A model generated the notes under the pieces. It searched no databases and was not told the origin of the DNA. It was given only the letters and a program-made list of their open reading frames with translations. Below, piece by piece: positions 33,149 through 42,043 of a stretch of 64,000 nt of DNA. The position numbers and the translations under genes are program-made. The DNA is taken from positions 1 through 64,000 of the forward strand of contig ONCG01000003.1 in the NCBI GenBank assembly GCA_900316285.1, given 5' to 3'. Numbering within the stretch: the first letter of the stretch is position 1; the number at the start of each line of letters is the position of its first letter. Source of the DNA: an uncultured Prevotellaceae bacterium. Lineage in GTDB: Bacteria > Bacteroidota > Bacteroidia > Bacteroidales > Bacteroidaceae.

Positions 33149-36100
33149 TTAAAAATCGACAGTGATACCAAGTGTATAAGACTTTGCGCGAGGTGTCTGA
33201 CCACCATCGACTGCTGCTCCATAGCCACCGTACGACACCTCAGGATCCACACCTTTATATTTAGTGAGGATGAAGAGGTTGTTGGCACTGGCATAGAAGC
33301 TCAGGCGATTGATGCCGAGTGCTTTCTTGATGACCTTCGGATCGAACGAGTAGGACAACTGAATGTAGTTCAGTCGGAGGAACGAACCGTTCTCAACGAA
33401 ACGGTCGCTGACCAGCGTGTTATAGTTGGAACCAACGCCATACATAGCTCTAGGAATCGACGTGACGTCGCCCTCCTTACGCCAGCGGTAGTTCACTGCC
33501 TGCGTCTGGTTGTTGTTGTTGATCATGGCCTCACCATCCAGACGTGCGAGGTTCAGAATCTTGTTACCAACACGATAGTTGAACTGGGTGTTCAGCTTCC
33601 AGCGGTTGTAGTTCAGCGTGAAGCCGAAACCACCAGTCAGCTTCGGCAGTGAAGAGCCGAGGTAGACGATATCAAGAGCGTTGATGTTACCATCGTGGTT
33701 GATATCTTCATAGATGGCATCACCCCCCTTGAACTTGTAGTTCTTACCGGTTGCATCGTTGGTGTAGTTGTACATCATGCGAACAGGCTCGCCCTCGTCG
33801 TCGAGGACTACTTCGCCCGACTCGCTGATGGCAACAGGAGCCGTATGGCCGGCTGCGAGGAATTCAGAACGCTCGGCAGGAGTCATAGCGGCGAATGTGT
33901 CGTACTGGTACTCATACACACCCTTGTAGCGGAATCCGTAGATGGCACCGAACGGGTTGTGCAGCTGTACGCGCTGCAGCACCTCGCGGTTATCATAGAA
34001 GAATTCCGAGTTGAGCGATGCAAGCACCGTCTCATCCATCTCGAGAATCTCGTTGGAGTTGTTGCCGAATGTCATGTTGAAGTCGGCATAGAACTTACCC
34101 TTCTCGATGATGCGATTGGTGTTCAGGTTGAGCTCCCAACCAACGTTGCGCATGGAACCGACGTTGCGATAAGCGAGGGTGGAGTAACCAGTGTTGGAAG
34201 GAATGCGCACCGAAGGCATCAGCATGTCGCGACGGGTTGCGCTATACCACTCTGCCTGCAGCGTCAGCTTGTCGTTGAAGAGGCCGAGGTCGGCACCGAT
34301 GTCGTAGGTCGACGTGGTCTCCCAGCGCAGGTTGGTCAGACGAATGTTGTTAGGTACCATCGTACCCATGTCGATATAGCGGTTACCTTGTCTGTAGATA
34401 CTCTCATAGAGATAGTCCTGGCCAGGCTGGTTACCTACCCTACCCCAGCTGGGACGGATAGCCAGCATCGATAGCCAGCTGTGTGTCTTCTTCATCCAAG
34501 GCTCGTCGACGATGTTCCAACGCAGCGAAACGGCGGGGAACAGACCCCAGCGCTTGTCGGGACCGAACTTCGTTGTACCATCGGCTCGCAGCGAGAAGTC
34601 GAACATGTAGCGGCCCTTGAAGGCATAGTGCGTAGAGAAGGTGTAGTACATTGAACGCCACTGGCTGAAGTTAGAGCTCATGCCCGTCACACGACCACCG
34701 GCCACCGGACTTTCAATACCACCCGAAGGCAGGCTGTTGGCATCGGTGCCCTGTCCGTTCGAGCTACCAGAGGTCAGCTCGAAACGTCCCATCGCCATGA
34801 GCGAGTGGTCCTTGTTGCGGAAGTGCGGGATGAAGGTCAGCGTCTGCTTCGTGTTGAAAGACACACTCTTCGTGCTTCCCGTGTAGGCTTTATTGACGCC
34901 GTTGTTCCAAGCATAGGTGACGAGTTCGCTGGGATAGAACTTATCCACATATTCATTAAAGATGTTCATGTAGACGCGTCCCTGCCAGTTCAGCTGATGG
35001 TGCTCCTCATCGAGACCCAGCAGGCGGTAGTTCAGTTCGAACTCCGGCGTGATGTCATAAGTGCGGTCGTCGAAGCGGGCCAGATGGGCAGAGGCAACGG
35101 GGTTCACGTAGCCGCGCTGGTCGTCGCGGAACACGTCGGGAGCCGTCTGCAGCATGGTGTAGTACTTATCGGTGTCCTTGCCAGTCAGCGGGTCTTGCTC
35201 GTAGATGCTCATGTTCGGCATCTTCTTGTAAGCCAGCGACAGCAGACCGTCGTAGTTCTTCTTATTATTAGTATAGGTGAGCGAGAAGTTCGTCGAAATC
35301 TTGATGCGCTCACTAACGTAGTAGTCGAGTGCGACACGGGTGGAGAAACGGTCGAGCTGCTGCTTGATCACCGAACCAGTCTCATGGTCGAAACCGCCAG
35401 AAATACGGAAGGTAGCCTTCTCACCACCACCGGTCACTGAGAGATAATGGTTCTGGCGCAGACCCCATTGTGTAACAGCGTCCACCCAGTCGGTATTGTT
35501 GTTGTACTGCTCGTACTCCGAGAATGTCGGATCGTAGTTCAGCTCACGGATGTTCGAGGCGGCGTCGTTCTGTTCGGGGTTGAAGTACGACTCCTTCAAA
35601 AGCATCGTGTAGTCGTCACCGCTCAGCATCTTATAGCCCTTCGGCTGGTAGGTACCAGTCAGACGGAGCGAATAGGTGAGCTTCGGCGCACCGCGCGAAC
35701 CACGCTTCGTGGTGATCTCGATGACACCGTTAGCACCCTGCGAACCATAGATGGCCGTAGCGGCGGCATCCTTCAGCACGGTGATGCTGGCGATATCCTC
35801 AGGGTTCACGTTCAGCAGCTGTGCGAACTGCTCGTCGTTGGCACTGGTCAGGTCGAAGTTCGTCATATCGACGTTCCACGTGTTGCCGTTGACGACGATG
35901 AGCGGGTTGGAATTGGTGAGCGTACTGATTGACGAAGCACCACGCAGACGCATCGTCGTACCTGCACCGAGGTTACCAGAGATCGACACAATGTCAAGAC
36001 CGGCGATACGACCCTGCAGGGCCTCATCGATGGTGTTCATACCCAGACCTTCGAACTCCTTCGTGGAGATGGTCTGCGTAGCAAACGAGATCTCGCGCTC

Positions 36101-36469
36101 GGGGATGGCAAGACCACCACTGTTCAGGCGGCGCTGTGCGACGACCGTCACCTCCTTCAGGTTGGTCTCCGACTTCATCGTCACCTGATATTCTTCGCGG
36201 TCGATGGGCAAGGTCTGTGTCTTGCAGCCCACGTAGCTAAAGCGGATCTTGTCTCTCGTATTACGGATGGGCATCGAGAAGTTACCGTTGATATCGGTCA
36301 CGGTAGCCTCGATAATACGTCCGCTGCCGTCGATCTCACAGACCGAGGCACCCGTCAGTTCTCCAAACTCATCTTGGACCGTACCATGAACAGCTGTAAT
36401 CTGAGCCGAAACGCCAAGAGCCATCATGGAGAACAGCGATAGCAATATAAATCTGAATTGTTGTTTCAT
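33149..36469 (-). CDS. SusC/RagA-like TonB-dependent transporter
   Basis: 1106 aa. Signal peptide ending GVSAQ, CarboxypepD_reg-like domain (VHGTVQDEFGELTGASVCEI, IRFSYVGCKTQTL), plug with TNLKEVTVVAQRR, LIVVNGNTWN and ATAIYGSQGANGVIEITTKRG, then a large barrel ending SYTLGITVDF. The expected LVVVDG is replaced by LIVVNG. It lies 3 bases after the FAS1 gene at 36473-39097 and 11 bases before its SusD. It imports the SusD-bound ligand across the outer membrane. Confidence 0.94.
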   Translation of the reverse strand: MKQQFRFILLSLFSMMALGVSAQITAVHGTVQDEFGELTGASVCEIDGSGRIIEATVTDINGNFSMPIRNTRDKIRFSYVGCKTQTLPIDREEYQVTMKSETNLKEVTVVAQRRLNSGGLAIPEREISFATQTISTKEFEGLGMNTIDEALQGRIAGLDIVSISGNLGAGTTMRLRGASSISTLTNSNPLIVVNGNTWNVDMTNFDLTSANDEQFAQLLNVNPEDIASITVLKDAAATAIYGSQGANGVIEITTKRGSRGAPKLTYSLRLTGTYQPKGYKMLSGDDYTMLLKESYFNPEQNDAASNIRELNYDPTFSEYEQYNNNTDWVDAVTQWGLRQNHYLSVTGGGEKATFRISGGFDHETGSVIKQQLDRFSTRVALDYYVSERIKISTNFSLTYTNNKKNYDGLLSLAYKKMPNMSIYEQDPLTGKDTDKYYTMLQTAPDVFRDDQRGYVNPVASAHLARFDDRTYDITPEFELNYRLLGLDEEHHQLNWQGRVYMNIFNEYVDKFYPSELVTYAWNNGVNKAYTGSTKSVSFNTKQTLTFIPHFRNKDHSLMAMGRFELTSGSSNGQGTDANSLPSGGIESPVAGGRVTGMSSNFSQWRSMYYTFSTHYAFKGRYMFDFSLRADGTTKFGPDKRWGLFPAVSLRWNIVDEPWMKKTHSWLSMLAIRPSWGRVGNQPGQDYLYESIYRQGNRYIDMGTMVPNNIRLTNLRWETTSTYDIGADLGLFNDKLTLQAEWYSATRRDMLMPSVRIPSNTGYSTLAYRNVGSMRNVGWELNLNTNRIIEKGKFYADFNMTFGNNSNEILEMDETVLASLNSEFFYDNREVLQRVQLHNPFGAIYGFRYKGVYEYQYDTFAAMTPAERSEFLAAGHTAPVAISESGEVVLDDEGEPVRMMYNYTNDATGKNYKFKGGDAIYEDINHDGNINALDIVYLGSSLPKLTGGFGFTLNYNRWKLNTQFNYRVGNKILNLARLDGEAMINNNNQTQAVNYRWRKEGDVTSIPRAMYGVGSNYNTLVSDRFVENGSFLRLNYIQLSYSFDPKVIKKALGINRLSFYASANNLFILTKYKGVDPEVSYGGYGAAVDGGQTPRAKSYTLGITVDF

Positions 36470-36472
36470 AGT

Positions 36473-39097
36473 TTATCTCCTTCCTTTGGCTTCTACTGGA
36501 ATTGCGTCCACTTCCTCTTGCCACGAGGTGAGTTGTTTCTGCTCGAAGAACAATGGTCCGTCGATCTGGTGTACCACCAGGTCAGAAGCATTGTAGAGAT
36601 TCGTGGAGTTCACATTGTTTGCATTCTGAATCCAATACTCACGGCCAACCACATTGTAGTTATTGCCGTTGGTCAGCACGTGGCGCGTATTACCCAGCTG
36701 GTCGGCAATGGTCAGGTTGCTGTCGTCGGCATTCACCGTGACACTGAAGAATCGGTTGTTCACGGGATTCAGCGTAGAGGTTTCGTATTTCACGTTGTTG
36801 GTAGGTTCGCCACCGATGTAGACTGAGTTATCCTGGATGTGGTACTTCAGGAAGTTCAGGATACGGTCGGCAACAATCTTGCGAGCCGTCTTCAGAGCTG
36901 TGGCGCTACCGCCAAAGCGCTCTGCGGTCAGTTCCTCGAAATCGGTCCATGTGGGCAGGTAGCCCTGGTCGATGAGTTTCTGAATCTCAGCATTCGTCGG
37001 CACGTAAACGGTGTAGTTATAAGCATCGAAGAGGCTGCAGTTGTAGTCGGCGCAGGTGTAGCTGCTCAGACGAGTCTTCAGCAACGGGTTGGCCGAGCCA
37101 CCATTGAAGAGCAGGTCGAGGAACAGCGAGCAGTCCTCACGCTCCTTCAGGATGGCATAGAGCGACTTCTTACTCGACATGGGCAGACCCGTCTCAATGA
37201 CGTACGACTTACCATTACCAGATGTGGTCTGGTCGTAGATAATCGACACTGTCAGCGGGCTGTTCTCCTCAATCTGCAAACCACCGGCAACGGTCATCAC
37301 GCCCTCACGGCCGGCATTCTCCACCTTGATAACGCTACCGCCCTTCGTGCGATAGTACTTATGTCCGTCTTCCACATTGCCCACGATGATCAAGTTGTCG
37401 AGCAGGTCCTTCAGACGGTTCTGCACCTGAGCGTCGCTGGCGTCGCTGAGCGGGCGGGCATCTTCCACGATCTGATGGTTCACTAGGTCGTAGGTGTAGC
37501 GATGTGCACGCACGGTCTTGCGATCAACGTCGTAATAGAATTCATAGAGCACCGACGTCGATGCACCATACGTACAGGGGTCAACGTAATACAGCATGGC
37601 ATCGTTGGTCGGGATGATGAAGCTATAGTAGGAGTCCATAGAGTTCAGATACGGCTCGAAGTCGAGGTTCTCAATGGCCCAGTAGATGACGTTCATGGTC
37701 TGCTCGTTCACCAGTGCGGGGAACGACACCGACGAATAGCTGGCGGGGGTGAACACCTTATTTAATAAATAGACCACACCGTTGCAAGCCATGAAGCAAC
37801 TGTCGACGTGGCTCTTCTCAACACCCAGCGAAACCTTCGTGGTGTTGTCGACGATGTTCTTGAACTTCGAAGGAACGGTCTCTGTGAACGTGCGGATGAG
37901 GTTCACGTCGAGCATCTTCACAAGCACCTTCATCGGAACATTCTCCCATGAGCCATACATGTCCTGCAGCACCTTTCCATCGTGGTTCCACCAGAAGTCG
38001 AGTGCTTCGTTCTTCGGAACGAGGATGGCACCGGCGTCATAGTGCATGTCGCGACCGGTGGTATTGCTGTACATGTACTGGTTCCAACCCGGGTCGAAGC
38101 TCAGGTATGCATCAACGACGTGACCATCGGGGTCGCTCTTCAGCTCACCACCGTTCGAAGTGCCATAGTCGCCAGTGTTGCTGGTCTCCGAGAAATACTT
38201 CAGCGTGAACACCGAGTCGGTGTTGTTATACAAGCGGTTGTACTCCTTCGTGGCAGCATCGTCGTAGTAGGGAGCGCAGAAGCGGTCGAGCAGCGAGCTG
38301 AACCGCGACATGTTGGCATGCGTACGAATGATCTCGGCCATGTTTTCAGAAGCCGTGGCCAGGCCGTCGAGCTTCTGGATGTAGCCGTTCTTGCAGGTGA
38401 TGTCGCGCTCAATGAGCTTCTTGCCGTTCACCCATGCATCGCTGGTCGACGACGAGGCGCCATTGGTAAGGATGCTCAGGTCTTCGTCGGTGATCTTCGT
38501 GTGACGCATGAAGACAGGCAGGAAGTGGATCATGGGCTTCGTGGTGTTGTCGCGAAGCAGCACGATGCCGTTCTTGTGATCCTTGTACTTCTCCCAGAAC
38601 GGCGTATTAGGCATCTGATCCGGGTAGATGCGAGAGATAGAGTCGAACACCGATGCGGCGGTCTCGCGGCGCATACACTGTCCTTCCAGTGGCGGGTTGC
38701 CACTCACATTGCTGAGCAACTCCACCAGATAGGCATTGTTCACCATGGCGCTGTTGAACAACAATTTCTTCTGGGCGCTCGTCAGGTCCTCATACTTACG
38801 CACTCCCCAATCGTTCGACTTGAAGAAATCATCGTAGACAGCATCGTCGGCGACAAACAGGGTTTTACTACCCGTTTGGCTGAGCACTGCCTTCTGATCC
38901 AAGTCGTCGATGAGACGTAGCGTGTACTTGTAGTTCCCATCCGCCTGCAACTGCTCGTAGATGGAGTTGCCCAACCATGAAGGCTGGCCAACGAGCTCAT
39001 CCTTGTCGCACGATTGCAGAAGACCGGCACCCGAGAGCAATAGCATTGCTGACAACACTACTGCTCCAGTACGTTTCTTCGATACGTAACTTTTCAT
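36473..39097 (-). CDS. large FAS1-type lipoprotein, first gene of the susCD operon
   Basis: 874 aa. Signal with lipobox LLQSC (about 26-30). Several FAS1-like repeats can be seen: SIYEQLQADGNYKYTLRLIDDLDQKAVLSQTGSKTLFVADDAVYDDFF, a middle copy with INRTF-like breaks, FEPYLNSMDSYYSFIIPTNDAML near 480, and SLFDAYNYTVYVPTNAEIQKLIDQGYLP near 690. No catalytic motif. It overlaps no neighbour but ends 3 bases before the SusC ATG. Probably a surface-exposed binding protein, much larger than the usual one- or two-domain FAS1 proteins. The upstream gap of 101 bases lacks a clear -7 box, so it may be read through from the gene at 39199-41757. Confidence 0.8.
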   Translation of the reverse strand: MKSYVSKKRTGAVVLSAMLLLSGAGLLQSCDKDELVGQPSWLGNSIYEQLQADGNYKYTLRLIDDLDQKAVLSQTGSKTLFVADDAVYDDFFKSNDWGVRKYEDLTSAQKKLLFNSAMVNNAYLVELLSNVSGNPPLEGQCMRRETAASVFDSISRIYPDQMPNTPFWEKYKDHKNGIVLLRDNTTKPMIHFLPVFMRHTKITDEDLSILTNGASSSTSDAWVNGKKLIERDITCKNGYIQKLDGLATASENMAEIIRTHANMSRFSSLLDRFCAPYYDDAATKEYNRLYNNTDSVFTLKYFSETSNTGDYGTSNGGELKSDPDGHVVDAYLSFDPGWNQYMYSNTTGRDMHYDAGAILVPKNEALDFWWNHDGKVLQDMYGSWENVPMKVLVKMLDVNLIRTFTETVPSKFKNIVDNTTKVSLGVEKSHVDSCFMACNGVVYLLNKVFTPASYSSVSFPALVNEQTMNVIYWAIENLDFEPYLNSMDSYYSFIIPTNDAMLYYVDPCTYGASTSVLYEFYYDVDRKTVRAHRYTYDLVNHQIVEDARPLSDASDAQVQNRLKDLLDNLIIVGNVEDGHKYYRTKGGSVIKVENAGREGVMTVAGGLQIEENSPLTVSIIYDQTTSGNGKSYVIETGLPMSSKKSLYAILKEREDCSLFLDLLFNGGSANPLLKTRLSSYTCADYNCSLFDAYNYTVYVPTNAEIQKLIDQGYLPTWTDFEELTAERFGGSATALKTARKIVADRILNFLKYHIQDNSVYIGGEPTNNVKYETSTLNPVNNRFFSVTVNADDSNLTIADQLGNTRHVLTNGNNYNVVGREYWIQNANNVNSTNLYNASDLVVHQIDGPLFFEQKQLTSWQEEVDAIPVEAKGRR

Positions 39098-39198
39098 TGT
39101 TAGTTTTTTTTTGATTAGTTGTATTATAATTGTTAAATTGTATTGTATTCTCTCTCACGTCAATCTATCCATCTGCATGAAAACCAGTCCTGTAGCGG

Positions 39199-41757
39199 TC
39201 AGCGCACCACCAGCTTTACGCTGTGACTCTCTGTGCCGTTCACGCCCTTCAGGATGTAGAGGCCGGGGGCGATGTCGGCAGGCACAAGGAAGTCGCCGTC
39301 GTGCAGGAAGCCTTGCTGATACACCAGCTGGCCGCTCTGGCTATATAGCTGTACGGGTATCTGCCACTGGCTGACAGCTGTCATGTGAATGGGCAGCGAC
39401 TCGCCACGTCTCACCACTGTGCGCAGAGGCTCCAGCTTGAAGCGGGCGGCCTCCTGCCACTCGGCACCGTCGGCGATGCCAGTGATGAACTCCGTGTCGG
39501 TGATGGTCTTCGAATAGTCGTACCACTTCAGTTGTGCCTTCGCGGGCTGATAGACGTTCTCACCCATCTTCAGGCGGTAGTCGAAATGGGCCTTGCGGGT
39601 TTCCTCTCCCTTGTAGATATAGTCCGTATTGCACACCACGAGGATGACTACCTTGTTGGCGGGTTCGTCGACGAGTCGCATCAGCACATCGCCTTCGCCC
39701 TGCACGGGTTCCGAGTAGTAGATGTTGCCCTTCTTCGTGCGATAGCAAAGCATAGCCACCATGTTCTTTCCCAGCGGCTTGAAGTGCACGCTCACCAGGT
39801 CGCCCTTGCGGCCGGTGGTGTGCAGCGGGATTTGGTTGGCACCGCTCCAGCCTGGCGTCGTGCGCCATTCGGGATACCACCAACCCAAACTGTCAACCTC
39901 ATCGCACTTGTACATATTTACATAAGGAGTCATCGGCCAGGGCTTCACCTTCTTCCAATAGGGACTCCACTCCTGCTCCACCTGAGCAAGCCAGTTGTCG
40001 TCGAGCAGCTTCTTGCATGCCTGCGACCACTGACCAACGTCGATCATGGCCTGGCGGGCACGGTATTCCATAATCAGGTGCCGCATCTGTTCGTTGCCAA
40101 GCGAGTCGGCCATACCCTCCAAGACACGCGACTTGCAATAGCGCCATATCCAGGGAATAGAGCCACGACCCATGATTTCACTGAGGAAGTGTGGGAACAG
40201 TTCGCCATATTGCACGCCACCCAGCAGCTTGCGCCAAGTGCAGATTTGTCCGCTGTTGCCATACATGTTCACGCCCTCTGCCGAAGGTCCGCCGAACGAG
40301 TCGTCCTGCAGCCAGCCGCTGTAACACTCAATGGGCATGAAAGGAGCAATCATGTTGCCGGCACTCAGCCAGCCCATGCTTGTAGGAGCCTTACCACTCT
40401 TGACAAGTTCTGCCTCGCCCTGCAGCCATGTGTTGCCACCCTCATGGAACCAAGCTGAATTCTTACAGCCGTCGAGGTCGGCAAAGGTAGCGTGGATGCC
40501 CTCATGCACACAGGCATTCTGCTGCGAGATGGCATCGTTGACATTCATTTTGCGATAGCTGTCGTAGGTAAAGGCGGGATCGAAGCAGGCTACTGGATAA
40601 TAAGAAATGTAGACCATCGGCCACGACGACCCTTTGTAGTTTGTGGCACTCTGCCAGCCTCCCAGCTGTGTGTAGTCGTGGTCGCCGTTGATGCCGCTAC
40701 CCACGATGTACACCGTACTGAAGTAGCCGTTGCGGGCACGCTTGTCGGGCGGCCAGCCGAATTCATCGCGGAAGAAAGCAAAGTCTTCGTCCATCTTCTT
40801 CAGCAGATTCTCAATGGCGAGGTCGGTGATGTACTTGTTCTTCGAACGCGAGCTACCCCAGCCGCAAGCCCACCACTGTCCATCCATGTGGCCGGTCATG
40901 CCCACGCTTTCGGGCAGCATGCCTTTCGAAGGCGGGTCGAGTTTCGGATACTCCCAACGGAAATCGTAATTCAGCGTAGGATTGTAGGGGTGGTCTTCCC
41001 AACGATAAGACACCGAGGGGTCGAACACCTTGTACTCCAAGGTTGTCACCCTACCGCACTGGCGCTGATACTCAGCCACATAGGTTCCAGCCAAACGAGC
41101 CACCACTGTGGCGGTCTGTGCCGTCGAGCCGTCGGGAAGCGTCCAGTTCCAGATAGGATCTTCCTGCTCACCGTTGGGCAATTTCACCTGCGGGGCCAAC
41201 ACGGGCGGGTTCTCCTCGTCGAAGGCACGCGACGTCTGGTCGGTGAGCACAGCGGGCTGACAGCCCTGGCCCAGATAGCCGAACAGCTTCAGCTCGCGAA
41301 GTCCGCATGCCTTGTCGCTCTTCATGTAGATGCGCAACCGGTTGCAGCTCTTCTCCACTGGAGTGGCTGAAAGACCATTGCCGTCGGCCTCGGCCAATGT
41401 GGCGCCTCGCAGCCAGTCGTGCCCATTCCACCAGGCCACATAGGCATCGCTGGGCAACAGCAGATTCTCATCGGCTGTAGCCCAATAAGCATCGATCTCT
41501 AAGAAATCGTTGTTTTCTTCCCACCGCAGTTCAACATATTCATACTGTCCAAAGAACTCATCGCCATGATAACTGCTCCAGTACTTCGATGCCGTCGTGC
41601 GATTGTCATTGATGAGCGAGACAGGGTGTTCGGCATCATCCACCGATGCGCCCACATAAACAGCCTTCACAGACAAATTCACCTTTGTCTGGGCTGACAT
41701 TGACATACCTATACACCATAGATATGCACAAATAAGGAACAACCTTGTCCGCATCAT
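39199..41757 (-). CDS. secreted HExxH protein with discoidin-like N-terminus and C-terminal sorting tail
   Basis: The start chosen is MMRTRLFLICAYLWCIGMSMSAQ at 41757 (signal peptide). 852 aa. The first 150 residues look like an F5/8-type C module (DDAEHPVSLINDNRTTASKYWSSYHGDEFFGQYEYVELRW). In the middle lies NACVHEGIHATFADLDGCKN, an HExxH zinc motif, with WFHEGGNTWLQGEAEL 25 residues later offering a further Glu. The C-terminus (VQLYSQSGQLVYQ, IAPGLYILKGVNG, HSVKLVVR) matches a type IX secretion sorting domain. Probably a cell-surface or released metallopeptidase; I cannot name its peptidase family. It stands at the head of the FAS1-susCD run. Confidence 0.75.
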   Translation of the reverse strand: MMRTRLFLICAYLWCIGMSMSAQTKVNLSVKAVYVGASVDDAEHPVSLINDNRTTASKYWSSYHGDEFFGQYEYVELRWEENNDFLEIDAYWATADENLLLPSDAYVAWWNGHDWLRGATLAEADGNGLSATPVEKSCNRLRIYMKSDKACGLRELKLFGYLGQGCQPAVLTDQTSRAFDEENPPVLAPQVKLPNGEQEDPIWNWTLPDGSTAQTATVVARLAGTYVAEYQRQCGRVTTLEYKVFDPSVSYRWEDHPYNPTLNYDFRWEYPKLDPPSKGMLPESVGMTGHMDGQWWACGWGSSRSKNKYITDLAIENLLKKMDEDFAFFRDEFGWPPDKRARNGYFSTVYIVGSGINGDHDYTQLGGWQSATNYKGSSWPMVYISYYPVACFDPAFTYDSYRKMNVNDAISQQNACVHEGIHATFADLDGCKNSAWFHEGGNTWLQGEAELVKSGKAPTSMGWLSAGNMIAPFMPIECYSGWLQDDSFGGPSAEGVNMYGNSGQICTWRKLLGGVQYGELFPHFLSEIMGRGSIPWIWRYCKSRVLEGMADSLGNEQMRHLIMEYRARQAMIDVGQWSQACKKLLDDNWLAQVEQEWSPYWKKVKPWPMTPYVNMYKCDEVDSLGWWYPEWRTTPGWSGANQIPLHTTGRKGDLVSVHFKPLGKNMVAMLCYRTKKGNIYYSEPVQGEGDVLMRLVDEPANKVVILVVCNTDYIYKGEETRKAHFDYRLKMGENVYQPAKAQLKWYDYSKTITDTEFITGIADGAEWQEAARFKLEPLRTVVRRGESLPIHMTAVSQWQIPVQLYSQSGQLVYQQGFLHDGDFLVPADIAPGLYILKGVNGTESHSVKLVVR

Positions 41758-41816
41758 GAATGCTTTAATTAGGTAATAATTAATAGAAAATAAGGATGCA
41801 TTTTGCAATTGCACCG

Positions 41817-41825
41817 ACAAAGATA
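41817..41825 (-). promoter_or_regulatory. -7 box upstream of the HExxH protein gene
   Basis: Minus-strand TATCTTTGT fits TAnnTTTGY, 60 bases before the ATG at 41757. The -33 region reads CTTG at 41845-41848 instead of TTTG. This may be the main promoter of the whole region-3 operon. Confidence 0.5.
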
Positions 41826-41968
41826 CAACATTTATATTGTTTATGCAAGTTAAATGATGAAAATTTTTATATAAAATTGTATTTTAACACCAATCGCTTT
41901 GCTACACGTTGAAATATCGTCCAAAGAATGAAAAAAAAGTCCAACGAAACAATTTTTACATTCATTTC

Positions 41969-42001
41969 TTTGGCAGTTTACAAATTATTGTGTAGCTTTG
42001 C
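41969..42001 (+). promoter_or_regulatory. promoter of the DUF4859-repeat gene
   Basis: TTTG (41969-41972) and TAGCTTTGC (41993-42001) with a 20-nt spacer, 43 nt before the ATG at 42044. A textbook Bacteroidetes promoter. Confidence 0.8.
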
Positions 42002-42043
42002 TGACAAATAAATTTTTTACTAACCAAAAATTGTTTTTATGTT

